64,000 nt of DNA from Vibrio sp. FE10 (GTDB lineage Bacteria > Pseudomonadota > Gammaproteobacteria > Enterobacterales > Vibrionaceae): positions 3,744,077 to 3,808,076 of the forward strand of contig NZ_AP028067.1 of the NCBI RefSeq assembly GCF_030297155.1. The letters are read 5' to 3'. The notes beneath the pieces are model-generated. The model worked only from the letters and a program-made list of their open reading frames with translations. It did no database searches and was not told the DNA's origin. Positions 27,899-37,670 of this stretch are shown here, piece after piece. The translations under genes and the position numbers were made by a program. The first letter of the stretch is position 1, and each line of letters starts with the position of its first letter.

Positions 27899-29431
27899 AT
27901 GCCGAAAAAGAGAATGCCAATGAATAAAATTAAGGAAATCTTACGCCTCCGATACGAGTGCAATCTTTCTAATCGACAGATCGCCGCTTGCCTCAATATT
28001 GCTCATTCCACTGTATCCCAGCATCTATCCCGATTTAAATCCAGTGGCCTCACGTGGCCACTGGAAGAGACTCATCATGAAAATCAAGTCACCCAAGCTT
28101 TGTTTGATGGTCGCTCATCTTCTCAGCATAAAGTGATGCCTGATTTCACTCTCTGCTACTTAGAATTGAAGCGTAAAGGGATGACTAAAGCTTTGCTTTG
28201 GGAAGAGTATTGTCATCAGCATCAAGACAAAGCCTATGGCTATACACAGTTCTGCGAACTGTATAGACGTTGGCTAAAGACACAAAAACGCAGTATGCGC
28301 CAACTTCACCATGCTGGTGACAAGCTCTTCATTGACTACTGTGGCCCAACGATCCCTGTTGTGAATCCAGATACAGGAGAATGCCGACATGCTCAGGTAT
28401 TTGTCGCCACTTTAGGAGCGTCAAATTACACCTATGTCGAGGCGAGTGAGAGCCAAGGGCTTGAACACTTCCTCATGGCTCATGTGAATACCTTTAATCA
28501 CTTTGGTGGTGCTCCGAATCTACTTGTACCTGATAATCTGAAATCTGCTGTAACGAAAGCAGACTGTCATAGCCCTATCCTCAATGAGAGCTACCGAAAA
28601 CTGGCACAACATTACGGCGTTGCTGTGATGCCAGCCAGGCCCTACAAGCCTAAAGATAAAGCCAAAGCTGAGAACGCAGTTCTCATCGTAGAGCGCTGGA
28701 TAATGATGCGCCTTCGCCACCAAGTGTTCTATACAATGGCTGAGCTGAACCTGGCTATCCGAAAGCTGATGCATGACTTAAACCAACGAGAGATGAAACA
28801 GCTTGGTGTCAATCGACATGACTTGTTCAACAAAGTTGACCGTCCAGCGTTAAAACCACTGCCATCGCAACCATATGTGTATATCGAAACTAAACGAGCA
28901 ACCGTCTCCCCTGATTATCACATTCAATATAAAAAGCACTTCTACTCTGTGCCGCACCAACTTGTTGGGCAACAAGTTGAGCTTGAAGCAACGCATCAAA
29001 TAATACGTATCTACCACAAAGGGAGCATTGTTGCTCACCACTGCACAAGCCAAAAAGAATATGGTCTCTCTACCGTTTACGAGCATATGCCAAGCAACCA
29101 TCAATACCAATCATGGACACCCGAGCGTTTTATCCGTTGGGGAAAATCTATTGGGCCAGCCACAGGTGAACTGACTCAGATGTTGCTCAAACGCCCAGAG
29201 CATGAAGCATTGGCCTTTAGAAGTTGCTTTGGGTTACTAAGTCTTGCCAAAAAGCACTCAGACGCACGGTTAGAACAAGCTTGCCGAGATGCCTTAGTGA
29301 CAGAGAAGCCATACCTTGGCTTCGTCAAAAACTTATTGAAGAACCATCGAGAAGGCACTCTCTCTCAGCCTTCCACTGATACCCCAAACCTTAAACACAC
29401 TAATGTTCGTGGTTCCAACTACTACCACTAG
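27899..29431 (+). CDS. istA: IstA, IS21-family transposase
   Basis: A 510-residue DDE recombinase. N-terminal helix-turn-helix (LSNRQIAACLNIAHSTVSQH, about 25-44); catalytic rve domain with Asp in KLFIDYCGPT (about 145), Asp in LVPDNLKSA (about 211) and Glu in KAENAVLIVERW (about 255); C-terminal Mu-like domain. It catalyses transposition together with IstB. It ends 10 nt before the istB start. No damage seen. Confidence 0.95.
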   Translation: MPKKRMPMNKIKEILRLRYECNLSNRQIAACLNIAHSTVSQHLSRFKSSGLTWPLEETHHENQVTQALFDGRSSSQHKVMPDFTLCYLELKRKGMTKALLWEEYCHQHQDKAYGYTQFCELYRRWLKTQKRSMRQLHHAGDKLFIDYCGPTIPVVNPDTGECRHAQVFVATLGASNYTYVEASESQGLEHFLMAHVNTFNHFGGAPNLLVPDNLKSAVTKADCHSPILNESYRKLAQHYGVAVMPARPYKPKDKAKAENAVLIVERWIMMRLRHQVFYTMAELNLAIRKLMHDLNQREMKQLGVNRHDLFNKVDRPALKPLPSQPYVYIETKRATVSPDYHIQYKKHFYSVPHQLVGQQVELEATHQIIRIYHKGSIVAHHCTSQKEYGLSTVYEHMPSNHQYQSWTPERFIRWGKSIGPATGELTQMLLKRPEHEALAFRSCFGLLSLAKKHSDARLEQACRDALVTEKPYLGFVKNLLKNHREGTLSQPSTDTPNLKHTNVRGSNYYH

Positions 29432-29441
29432 GAGAAACAAT

Positions 29442-30164
29442 ATGGACGCAATAATCCAACAGTTAAAATCACTACGCCTAAGTCATGCTTCTGATGCACT
29501 GGAACAGCAAAGGATACACCCCGCGACCTATGCTGAACTTGGCTTTGAAGAAAGGTTAGGACTCATCCTTGATCATGAGATAGTGAACCGAGATCAAACC
29601 AAAATCCAACGACTTAAACGGCAAGCCAAGCTGCGCCTAAGCGCTAGCGGTAATCAACTGGACTACCGCCCAGAACGAGGCTTAAAAAGAGCAATGATGG
29701 GAGAGTTATTATCAGGCACTTATTTACAAAAGCGACAGAATGTCCTGATTACAGGTGCAACAGGTGCAGGTAAAACCTATGTTGCTTGTGCGCTCGCCGA
29801 GCAGGCGTGTGAGCAACACTGCCCAAGTCGTTATTATCGCCTAAATCGTTTACTTGATGACCTGAGTAGTAGCCGCCTTGATGGCAGCTATCAAAAGCTG
29901 CTACTGAGCTTGTCTAAGAAAAAACTGTTGGTTATCGATGACTGGGGAATGGAAAAACTCAGCCAAGAGCATGCAAGTAATCTTCTCGAAGTGCTAGAAG
30001 ATAGATACCAAGAGTGCAGTACAATCATTATCAGCCAACTACCTGTAAAAGAATGGCACGAGATGATCGACAACTCGACGATCGCTGATGCGATCTTAGA
30101 TAGGTTGGTTCATCAAAGTCATAGAATCGAGTTACGAGGGGAATCAATGAGAAAACTGGCTTAA
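29442..30164 (+). CDS. istB: IstB, IS21-family AAA+ ATPase helper
   Basis: A 240-residue DnaC-like AAA+ ATPase that assembles on DNA and recruits IstA. Walker A ITGATGAGKTYVA (about 102-114), Walker B LLVIDDWGM (about 163-171), sensor region STIIISQLP (about 192). Start at MDAIIQQLKSL, preceded by AGGAGAAAC. Intact. Confidence 0.95.
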   Translation: MDAIIQQLKSLRLSHASDALEQQRIHPATYAELGFEERLGLILDHEIVNRDQTKIQRLKRQAKLRLSASGNQLDYRPERGLKRAMMGELLSGTYLQKRQNVLITGATGAGKTYVACALAEQACEQHCPSRYYRLNRLLDDLSSSRLDGSYQKLLLSLSKKKLLVIDDWGMEKLSQEHASNLLEVLEDRYQECSTIIISQLPVKEWHEMIDNSTIADAILDRLVHQSHRIELRGESMRKLA

Positions 30165-30262
30165 ATCGACCACTTGGAGTAAAACTAAGGAAGAGAAAAG
30201 AGAGGCTTAAAAAGGTGGTCGATTAAAAACGAAACTAGGGGTCACATCAGCCGAAATACGCA

Positions 30263-31344
30263 AGAAAAGCTTTATTTCTATCTTCTCGCTCTTTAAGCTC
30301 ATTAAATTTCAAACGACACACATGCCTGATGTGCGCCATATCTCGGTCTACACGTTGCTGAATAGTTGAAACAGCCTCTTCATCTTTAATTTTGAGTGGG
30401 ATATGGGCAAACCATCTGCTGCTTTCTGACTGCGTTGCATTACCACCAATTGAAAAAGTGGGTGCTGCATCTTTCGGGTCTTTCCAAGTTGGAACGATGA
30501 ATGGTTTGTGAGGTTCAGCGAAAACACCCGTGTTAATAAAGCACTCTGTATAATAATTAATGATATTTCGCCACAGAGTATGAAAACTCTTTGGGCAGTG
30601 CTGGGCTATTTGGGATCGCACAAATAGCACTTTAAACACTTTGTGGAAAAAGTGCTGCACATGATTGCGGCTCAAGAGGACTTCTATTGTGAGTCTGTCT
30701 CTTTCGTTATAAACAGTGGAAATACCGACAAAAAGTCTTTTGAATGTTACTAGTCCACCTCTCAGAGATGTTGATTTCTGTGTATAGGCATAGTTTTTCA
30801 GAGCAAGATGAACCTTGTTTGTAAACGCTTCGCCAAAATTCACATAGAGCATGTCAAGATAAACCTCAAGGCTTTTGCCTTCTTTTGATACTACCTGCCA
30901 GCCATTTAGGTAGTCAGCTTTAGTTTTATCTATTTTAAGATTGCGAAACTGTAGTAGACAGCTAGAAGTGTCCTCTGTCATTTTGATACTCGACAACTGC
31001 ACTTCATCAAGGGTCAATTGCTTATCCTGTGCAATGTAGTTGAAAATTTTTTTGATATTGCTACATAGTGAATACCTGTTTTTAGTAGTGATATCATCAC
31101 AGTCATAAATGAAACCAACCAACAACTGGAAGTGCGAATTGAACGCCTGTGAGTCATTCAATACTTTAAATGCCGTGTAGTTGCCTTGTTCAATCAAGAA
31201 GCAATAAGCCGCATAAATATTTAACACTGGCTGTATATGAACTTTGTGGACTAAGGGTTTAGCAGCAGATGTTAAGTAGTTAGAGTATTCAACTGAAAGT
31301 GCAGTATTTAATAAAGAAAGCTCATTTAGTATTTTTATATTCAC
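30263..31344 (-). pseudogene. ginA-like recombinase, N-terminal part before the IS insertion
   Basis: About 361 codons from GTG at 31344 up to the IS boundary; read-through into the IS ends four codons later at a TGA (30247), giving a 365-residue truncated product. This half holds the family-specific N-terminal region and no catalytic residues, so the recombinase is split and presumably inactive. An in-frame TAG 9 nt upstream of the GTG leaves GTG (or ATT) as the first start. It is the first gene of the operon and lies directly downstream of the palindromic promoter. Confidence 0.85.
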
Positions 31345-31361
31345 AATCGCACTCTACAAAC

Positions 31362-31405
31362 TGACAACTAACATTTAACTTAGTTGTCACTGTGACAGTT
31401 GTCAA
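31362..31405 (-). promoter_or_regulatory. Recombinase-operon promoter with internal operator
   Basis: On the minus strand TTGACA (31405-31400) and TAAGTT (31382-31377) stand 17 bp apart. Between them lies the 13-bp perfect palindrome TGTCACTGTGACA (31385-31397). AGTTGTCA occurs at 31382 and 31397 and inverted (TGACAACT) at 31362. A protein binding here would block RNA polymerase, so autoregulation by the operon's small protein or recombinases is plausible. The TTGTCA core also recurs near both island ends. Confidence 0.6.
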
Positions 31406-31441
31406 TACATATAAGAGGGTTTAAATTATCTTATAATCAAT

Positions 31442-32407
31442 TTAATTCATGTACTTATCTTGTATTTGACATATTTTAATTATTGGGATTTCAGGCATCT
31501 CATCAAGAAACAATAATCCGTTATGCGCCAAAGAGATCTCTCCGGGGCGAGGTACGGAGCCACCACCCACCAATGCCGCCATCGAACTGGAATGATGAGG
31601 CGACCGAAAAGGCCTTTGCTTCCAGTTGTATTGATTGATCTCTTGCTGCGTTAACGAAGCCACCGAAGCGGTTTCCATTGCCTCGTCATCACTCATTTCA
31701 GGCAATAGATCTCGTAACCGAGAAGCGAGCATGGTCTTGCCAGTTCCAGGTGGACCAAGGAATAATAAGTTGTGATTGCCTGCCGCTGCGATTTCTAACG
31801 CACGCTTACCTTGCTGTTGACCTATGATGTCCTGCAAATCACGATGTTCGACTGCATCGACCTGATGTTGCTCTGTACGATACAACCCAAGTTGAGCCTG
31901 ACCACACATATCGGCACAAACCTCCAACAACGTTTGCGCTGACTTGTGCGCCCCCTTGCCAACTAAGGCTGCCTGATCGCCATTGTGATGTGGTACCACC
32001 AAACATCGCTCAACACTATCGGCCGCTAATGTAGCTGGTAGCACTCCCTTGACTGAGCGCAGCTCTCCCGACAGTGCTAACTCACCAATAAACTCATGTT
32101 GGGCTATTTTTGATGTAGGTAGTTGATCGGACGCCACCAAGATTCCAAGCGCGATTGGCAGGTCAAAACGCCCCCCCTCTTTGGGTAAATCCGCAGGAGC
32201 AAGGTTAACGGTGATTCTTTTCGATGGGAATTCAAAGCGAGAATTGATGATGGCACTCCTCACTCGGTCTTTCGATTCTTTAACCGTCGTCTCAGGTAAA
32301 CCCACCAGCGTAAAACCGGGCATTCCGTTGCTTATATGCACCTCAACGGTCACTTCTGGCGCCTCTACACCCACACTAGCTCGGCTATGAATTATCGCGA
32401 GTCCCAT
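31442..32407 (-). pseudogene. comM: comM (yifB), N-terminal part fused to island sequence
   Basis: Encodes residues 1-305 of ComM plus 16 island-coded residues before a stop at 31442. It carries the N-terminal ChlI-like/Lon-like domain (MGLAIIHSRASVGVEAPEV..., about 1-125), Walker A LGPPGTGKTMLASRL (about 217-231) and GLLFLDEMPE at the cut, but lacks everything after Walker B. ComM is a hexameric helicase that extends branch migration of donor DNA in natural transformation. Promoter and start are intact, so an inactive fragment may be made. Confidence 0.95.
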
Positions 32408-32610
32408 AACTTTCCTTTGTCTTTGATTTAAAAGTATTCACTCTGGATATTCATTGCTCACCAAAGCGATAAGGTTGTTATATAGCGTGGTGGAATGGTG
32501 TTTTAATGTGAAAAAAGAATGACATTTTCCTTGTCATGCGGCAGATTTGTGTGATAACACTAGAGATGTAGACAATTACTTAAGACAATAAACGAGAAAA
32601 CTCGAATTTT

Positions 32611-32700
32611 ATGATATTTAACGCTCGCATTTACGCACTGATTAACCTGATTATCGTAGTCATTATTAAGACTACGCGGGGGCGAGTGGGAAAAAAGTAA
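32611..32700 (+). CDS. ilvL: ilv operon leader peptide
   Basis: A 29-codon ORF, MIFNARIYALINLIIVVIIKTTRGRVGKK split here by its role: the stretch ALINLIIVVIIK contains nine Ile/Val/Leu codons in twelve. Ribosome stalling on these codons when charged branched-chain tRNAs are scarce prevents the attenuator at 32708. It lies about 180 bp upstream of ilvG, the classical arrangement. Confidence 0.92.
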   Translation: MIFNARIYALINLIIVVIIKTTRGRVGKK

Positions 32701-32707
32701 CCACGAA

Positions 32708-32751
32708 TTAGAAAAAACCCCCGCACTGAAAAGTCCGGGGGTTTTTTCTAA
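32708..32751 (+). terminator. ilv attenuator terminator
   Basis: 16-bp perfect stem TTAGAAAAAACCCCCG / CGGGGGTTTTTTCTAA with a 12-nt loop and internal T6 run, right after the leader peptide. CGCGGGGGCGAG at 32676-32687 within the leader can pair with the C-rich arm as antiterminator. Confidence 0.92.
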
Positions 32752-32878
32752 TTTGACGATTCGATTTTTATATTTGAAACATTTTCGGCTTTGCCGATTT
32801 ACAGGAAGAATGGGAGCACAAGATGTGCATAGACAATGGAAACAGTTACCAAAATATAGGTAATACGGGGAAATTCCG

Positions 32879-34525
32879 ATGAAAGGCGCAGAACTAGTTG
32901 TATCCGCATTAAAACAGCAGGGTATTGAAACCGTATTTGGTTACCCAGGTGGTGCCATCATGCCAATCTACGATGCACTTTATGACGGCGGGGTTGAGCA
33001 TATCCTGTGTCGCCATGAGCAAGGTGCTGCAATGGCCGCTATCGGTATGGCACGAGCAACACAAGACGTCGCTGTTTGTATGGCAACCTCAGGCCCTGGC
33101 GCAACTAACCTAGTGACAGGTCTTGCTGATGCCTTTATGGACTCTATCCCACTCGTCGCCATCACAGGCCAGGTTGCTAGTTCTCACATTGGTACCGATG
33201 CATTCCAAGAAATGGATGTGATTGGTATGTCTCTGTCATGTACTAAACACAGCTACCTCGTTACCGATATTGAAGATCTTGCTCCAACATTGGCTGAAGC
33301 ATTTATCGTTGCAAAAGCAGGGCGTCCCGGTCCGGTTATTGTCGATATAGCTAAAGATGTTCAGCTAGCAGAATCCCCTGTAAAAATTCTTCCTGAATTT
33401 ACACCACCAGCAATTCCTGTTGTGACAACGGATGCGATTGAACAAGCTCAGTACTTCTTGTCTCAAGCGACTCGCCCTGTTTTATACGTAGGTGGTGGCG
33501 TTCAACTGGCGAAAGCAACCGATGCAGTTCGTGAGTTTTTACGTCTAAATCCAATGCCTGCAGTAAGCACACTAAAAGGCTTAGGTACCATTGAACGTGA
33601 CGACCCACACTACTTGGGCATGCTGGGTATGCACGGCACCAAAGCGGCTAACCTAGTGGTTCAAGAAAGTGACCTGTTGATTGTTGTTGGCGCTCGTTTT
33701 GATGACCGAGTTACCGGTAAGCTTGATACCTTTGCACCGCACGCTAAGGTTATCCATATCGATATCGATGCGGCAGAGTTCAGTAAACTGCGTCTGGCCA
33801 ATGCGCCTATTCGTGGTGACATCAACAAGATCATGCCTCAACTAGAGCTAAGCCAAGACATCTCTTCTTGGGTTCACCACTCTGAAGGGCTACGCAGCTC
33901 ATTCAAATGGCGCTACGACCACCCAGGCGACCTTATCTTCGCACCTCTGTTGTTGAAGCAACTGTCAGACATGATGCCTGCGAGTTCTATGGTTTCAACC
34001 GATGTCGGCCAACACCAGATGTGGGCTGCTCAACATATTCAGCCACGCGATCCACAAAACTTCATCACTTCCGCTGGCTTAGGCACTATGGGCTTTGGCC
34101 TACCTGCAGCGATGGGTGCATCGGTTGGTCGTCCTGATGACCAATCCATTCTTATCTCTGGTGACGGCTCATTCATGATGAACGTGCAAGAGCTTGGTAC
34201 GCTGAAGCGTCGCCAAATCCCAGTGAAAATGGTGCTGCTTAACAACTCTCGTTTAGGCATGGTTCGCCAATGGCAATCTCTGTTCTTTGATGGCCGACAC
34301 AGTGAAACTATCTTGGATGACAACCCAGATTTCGTCATGCTAGCGAAAGCGTTCGACATCCCGGGTAAAACCATCACGCGTAAAGAAGAAGTAGAGCCAG
34401 CATTGAAAGAGATGCTTGAGAGCAAAACCGCTTACCTACTTCATGTCCTTATCGATGAAGAAGAAAACGTATGGCCACTAGTACCGCCAGGTGCTTCAAA
34501 CAGCGAAATGTTGGAGAACACATAA
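32879..34525 (+). CDS. ilvG: IlvG, acetolactate synthase II large subunit
   Basis: A 548-residue ThDP enzyme that makes acetolactate or acetohydroxybutyrate, the first common step of Val/Leu/Ile synthesis. The catalytic Glu region [16 protein letters not shown] (about 44-59), FAD-binding middle domain, and ThDP motif [12 protein letters not shown]...NN (about 428-456) are present. Full length, unlike the frameshifted ilvG of E. coli K-12. Followed 1 nt later by ilvM. Confidence 0.96.
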   Translation: MKGAELVVSALKQQGIETVFGYPGGAIMPIYDALYDGGVEHILCRHEQGAAMAAIGMARATQDVAVCMATSGPGATNLVTGLADAFMDSIPLVAITGQVASSHIGTDAFQEMDVIGMSLSCTKHSYLVTDIEDLAPTLAEAFIVAKAGRPGPVIVDIAKDVQLAESPVKILPEFTPPAIPVVTTDAIEQAQYFLSQATRPVLYVGGGVQLAKATDAVREFLRLNPMPAVSTLKGLGTIERDDPHYLGMLGMHGTKAANLVVQESDLLIVVGARFDDRVTGKLDTFAPHAKVIHIDIDAAEFSKLRLANAPIRGDINKIMPQLELSQDISSWVHHSEGLRSSFKWRYDHPGDLIFAPLLLKQLSDMMPASSMVSTDVGQHQMWAAQHIQPRDPQNFITSAGLGTMGFGLPAAMGASVGRPDDQSILISGDGSFMMNVQELGTLKRRQIPVKMVLLNNSRLGMVRQWQSLFFDGRHSETILDDNPDFVMLAKAFDIPGKTITRKEEVEPALKEMLESKTAYLLHVLIDEEENVWPLVPPGASNSEMLENT

Positions 34526-34526
34526 C

Positions 34527-34811
34527 ATGAAAAGATACTTATTAGACATCAAAGCCGATGATAAACCAGTACTGTTAGAACGTGTTCTTCGTGTTATTCG
34601 TCACCGTGGCTTCATCGTTAAGCAAGTGGCAGGCACCCAAAACCACGAAAGCAAAGTCGCGAGCGTTGAGATCATTGTCGACAGTGACCGCCCGATTTCT
34701 TTCTTAGTTAATCAGATCGAAAAACTGTGGGATGTACGTACCGTTGACGTTATCTCTATCAGTCGCAATGAATTGCCAAACAATAACTTACAACAAAAAA
34801 TAAGTGCATAA
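34527..34811 (+). CDS. ilvM: IlvM, acetolactate synthase II small subunit
   Basis: A 94-residue ACT-domain regulatory subunit: MKRYLLDIKADDKPVLLERVLRVIRHRGF fold start followed by the typical beta-alpha-beta pattern. The ATG at 34527 is 1 nt after the ilvG stop and is chosen over the longer frame because that overlaps ilvG without family match. Confidence 0.93.
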   Translation: MKRYLLDIKADDKPVLLERVLRVIRHRGFIVKQVAGTQNHESKVASVEIIVDSDRPISFLVNQIEKLWDVRTVDVISISRNELPNNNLQQKISA

Positions 34812-34823
34812 GGAACCGCAAAC

Positions 34824-35792
34824 ATGACAGCTAAAACGGCAGACTATATTTGGTTTAACGGTGAAATGGTTCCTTGGGCAGAGGCGAACGTTCACGTCCT
34901 GACTCACGCAATGCACTACGGTACTTCTGTATTTGAAGGCGTTCGTTGCTACAACACGCCAAAGGGGCCGGTTATCTTCCGTCACCCTGAGCACGCAAGA
35001 CGCCTAAAAGACTCAGCGAAAATCTACCGCTTCCCAATTCCTTTTACTGAGGAAGAAATTATGGAAGCGACTCGCGAAACGCTACGCCAAAATAAGCTAG
35101 AGTCAGCGTACATCCGCCCTCTCGGCTTTGTGGGTAACGTTGGTTTAGGTGTTTGCCCTCCTGAAAACACAGAAATGGATCTGATCATCGCCGCTTTCCC
35201 ATGGGGTTCTTACCTAGGTGAAGAAGCGCTAGAAAATGGCGTAGATGCGATGATCTCAAGCTGGAACCGTGCAGCGCCAAATACTATCCCAACCTCGGCA
35301 AAGGCTGGCGGTAACTACCTATCATCACTGCTCGTTGGTGGTGAAGCTCGTCGTCATGGTTACGATGAAGGTATTGCTCTGAGTGTTGATGGGTACCTTT
35401 CAGAGGGTGCGGGCGAGAACATTTTTGTTATTCGTAACGGCATTCTTTCTACACCACCAGCAACCAGCGCGATTCTGCCGGGTATCACTCGTGACTCGAT
35501 CATGACACTAGCAAAAGACATGGGTTATGAAATCCGTGAAGAGAACATTGCTCGTGAAGCACTGTACCTTGCTGACGAAGTCTTCATGACCGGCACAGCT
35601 GCAGAGATCGTTCCGGTTCGCAGCGTAGACAAAATTACAGTAGGTGAAGGCAAACGCGGTCCTATCACTGAAAAAGTTCAAGCAGCTTACTTTGGTTTAT
35701 TCAATGGCACGACTGAAGATAAGTGGGGCTGGTTAGATTACGTTTACCCAGCAGACCACGCGTCAGAAAGCCAAACACAAACCACTAAGTAA
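34824..35792 (+). CDS. ilvE: IlvE, branched-chain amino-acid aminotransferase
   Basis: A 322-residue PLP fold-type IV transaminase that performs the last step to Ile, Val and Leu. ADYIWFNGEMVPWAEANVHV and HYGTSVFEGVRCY at the N-terminus, PLP Lys in PTSAKAGGNYLSS (about 160), and EGAGENIFVI (about 195) are conserved. About 14 residues longer than the E. coli enzyme at the C-terminus. Confidence 0.95.
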   Translation: MTAKTADYIWFNGEMVPWAEANVHVLTHAMHYGTSVFEGVRCYNTPKGPVIFRHPEHARRLKDSAKIYRFPIPFTEEEIMEATRETLRQNKLESAYIRPLGFVGNVGLGVCPPENTEMDLIIAAFPWGSYLGEEALENGVDAMISSWNRAAPNTIPTSAKAGGNYLSSLLVGGEARRHGYDEGIALSVDGYLSEGAGENIFVIRNGILSTPPATSAILPGITRDSIMTLAKDMGYEIREENIAREALYLADEVFMTGTAAEIVPVRSVDKITVGEGKRGPITEKVQAAYFGLFNGTTEDKWGWLDYVYPADHASESQTQTTK

Positions 35793-35825
35793 GCAACAGC
35801 CAAATATTTTATAAGGATTTAAGCA

Positions 35826-37667
35826 ATGCCAATCTATCGTTCAGCAACTACTACCCACGGACGCAACATGGCTGGTGCGCGCGCTTTATGGCGTGCAACT
35901 GGCGTTAAAGATGATGACTTCGGTAAGCCAATCATCGCGGTTGTAAACTCTTTCACTCAATTCGTACCAGGCCACGTTCACCTTAAAGATATGGGTCAAC
36001 TGGTTGCGGGTGAAATCGAGAAAGCGGGCGGTATCGCTAAAGAATTCAACACCATCGCAGTCGATGATGGTATCGCAATGGGCCACGGCGGCATGTTGTA
36101 CTCACTGCCATCACGTGAGCTTATTGCAGACTCAGTAGAATACATGGTCAATGCACACTGTGCGGATGCGATGGTGTGTATCTCTAACTGTGACAAAATC
36201 ACTCCGGGAATGATGATGGCTGCAATGCGCCTTAACATCCCAGTGATCTTTGTATCAGGCGGCCCAATGGAAGCAGGTAAAACCAAGCTTTCAGATCAGA
36301 TCATCAAACTCGACCTTGTTGATGCAATGATCCAAGGTGCCGATCCAACGATTTCAGATGAGCAAAGTGAGCAAGTAGAACGTTCTGCATGTCCAACCTG
36401 TGGTTCATGTTCAGGTATGTTCACAGCCAACTCAATGAACTGTCTAACAGAAGCACTTGGCCTATCTCAGCCTGGTAACGGTTCTATGCTGGCGACCCAC
36501 GCAGACCGTGAAGAACTGTTCATCAATGCCGGTAAGCGCATCGTTGATCTAACCAAGCGCTACTACGAGCAAGACGACGAATCAGCACTGCCACGCAACA
36601 TCGCAAACCGCGCGGCTTTTGATAATGCGATGGCGCTTGATATCGCAATGGGTGGTTCTAGTAACACCGTTCTTCACCTTTTAGCGGCCGCTCAAGAAGG
36701 CGACATTGATTTCGATATGGATGATATCGATGCGATGTCTCGCCGTGTTCCACACTTATGTAAAGTGGCACCTTCAACACCTAAGTACCACATGGAAGAC
36801 GTTCACCGCGCTGGTGGTGTAATGGCGATCCTTGGTGAACTTGACCGTGCTGGTCTACTGAACAACCAAACTCGCACCGTGCTTGGTCTAAGCATGCAAG
36901 AGCAACTTGCACAGTACGACATCATGCAGACAGAAGACGAAGCGGTACTTAAGTTCTTCCGTGCTGGCCCTGCGGGCATCCGTACAACTAAAGCTTTCTC
37001 ACAAGATTGCCGTTGGGATCGCCTTGATGACGATCGCAAAGAAGGTTGTATTCGTACTAAAGAAAACGCATTCAGCCAAGAAGGTGGCCTAGCGGTACTT
37101 TCAGGTAACATCGCCGTTGATGGTTGTATCGTTAAGACTGCAGGTGTTGATGAAGAAAACCTTAAATTCCAAGGTCCAGCAATCGTATTTGAAAGCCAAG
37201 ATACAGCAGTAGAAGGTATCTTAGCGGGTAAAGTAAAAGCAGGCGAAGTCGTGGTTATTCGCTACGAAGGGCCTAAAGGAGGTCCAGGTATGCAAGAAAT
37301 GCTGTACCCAACGACTTACTTGAAATCAATGGGCCTAGGCAAGTCATGTGCTCTACTGACTGATGGTCGCTTCTCTGGTGGTACATCGGGTCTGTCTATC
37401 GGCCACGCGTCTCCAGAAGCAGCAAGTGGCGGTGTAATTGGTCTAGTTAACTCGGGCGATATCATCACTATCGACATCCCTAGCCGTTCAATCACGCTTG
37501 ATGTACCAGAAGCAGAACTAACAGCACGTCGTGAAAAACAAGATGCATTAGGCTGGAAACCAGAAAACCGTCAGCGTGAAGTGTCATTCGCACTGAAAGC
37601 TTACGCGAGCATGGCAACCAGTGCCGACAAAGGCGCAGTGCGTGATAAGTCTAAGCTTGAGGACTAA
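35826..37667 (+). CDS. ilvD: IlvD, dihydroxy-acid dehydratase
   Basis: A 613-residue iron-sulfur dehydratase acting before IlvE. Cluster cysteines are in [12 protein letters not shown] (about 119-130) and [18 protein letters not shown] (about 192-209); [11 protein letters not shown] near 515 is the signature. ATG preceded by AAGGAT. Third step in the pathway, operon gene four. Confidence 0.96.
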   Translation: MPIYRSATTTHGRNMAGARALWRATGVKDDDFGKPIIAVVNSFTQFVPGHVHLKDMGQLVAGEIEKAGGIAKEFNTIAVDDGIAMGHGGMLYSLPSRELIADSVEYMVNAHCADAMVCISNCDKITPGMMMAAMRLNIPVIFVSGGPMEAGKTKLSDQIIKLDLVDAMIQGADPTISDEQSEQVERSACPTCGSCSGMFTANSMNCLTEALGLSQPGNGSMLATHADREELFINAGKRIVDLTKRYYEQDDESALPRNIANRAAFDNAMALDIAMGGSSNTVLHLLAAAQEGDIDFDMDDIDAMSRRVPHLCKVAPSTPKYHMEDVHRAGGVMAILGELDRAGLLNNQTRTVLGLSMQEQLAQYDIMQTEDEAVLKFFRAGPAGIRTTKAFSQDCRWDRLDDDRKEGCIRTKENAFSQEGGLAVLSGNIAVDGCIVKTAGVDEENLKFQGPAIVFESQDTAVEGILAGKVKAGEVVVIRYEGPKGGPGMQEMLYPTTYLKSMGLGKSCALLTDGRFSGGTSGLSIGHASPEAASGGVIGLVNSGDIITIDIPSRSITLDVPEAELTARREKQDALGWKPENRQREVSFALKAYASMATSADKGAVRDKSKLED

Positions 37668-37670
37668 TCT

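Larger units (their letters stand above)
27691..30262 (+). mobile_element. IS21-family insertion sequence, 2,572 bp
   Basis: Ends are TGCATATTTCGG on the left and CCGAAATACGCA on the right, forming ~50-bp imperfect inverted repeats that extend to TTTTAATCGACCACC on each side. Further copies of the TAAyCGACCAC motif stand at the left end (about 27716-27785), the multiple terminal repeats usual for IS21 elements. Flanked by AGAAA (5 bp). Contains istA and istB on the + strand, both intact, so it should be active. It sits inside the island gene ginA. Confidence 0.93.
18731..31498. mobile_element. 12.77-kb tyrosine-recombinase island (GInt/Tn554-like) inserted in comM
   Basis: Both boundaries carry GGCAT (18726-18730 and 31494-31498), which occurs once in the rebuilt comM. 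The right half codes for a four-gene recombinase operon reading inward; the left half carries cargo. Imperfect inverted ends are visible (TTCCCTAATA inside the left core, ATCCCAATAA inside the right), plus TTGTCA-type repeats near both ends: TATTGTCAG at 18759 and 18791, TTGACATA at 31466. The interior is more AT-rich than the flanks. The operon of three large tyrosine recombinases and a small coiled-coil gene fits the GInt (ginABCD) class or Tn554 relatives; the exact family needs comparison. Confidence 0.85.

Noticed and set aside
27663..30247. IS ends placed at TGTG (27680) and CACA (30245)
   Set aside because: These give no target duplication. Ends at 27691 and 30262 give longer inverted repeats, TG...CA termini, a 5-bp AGAAA duplication and in-frame repair of the host gene.
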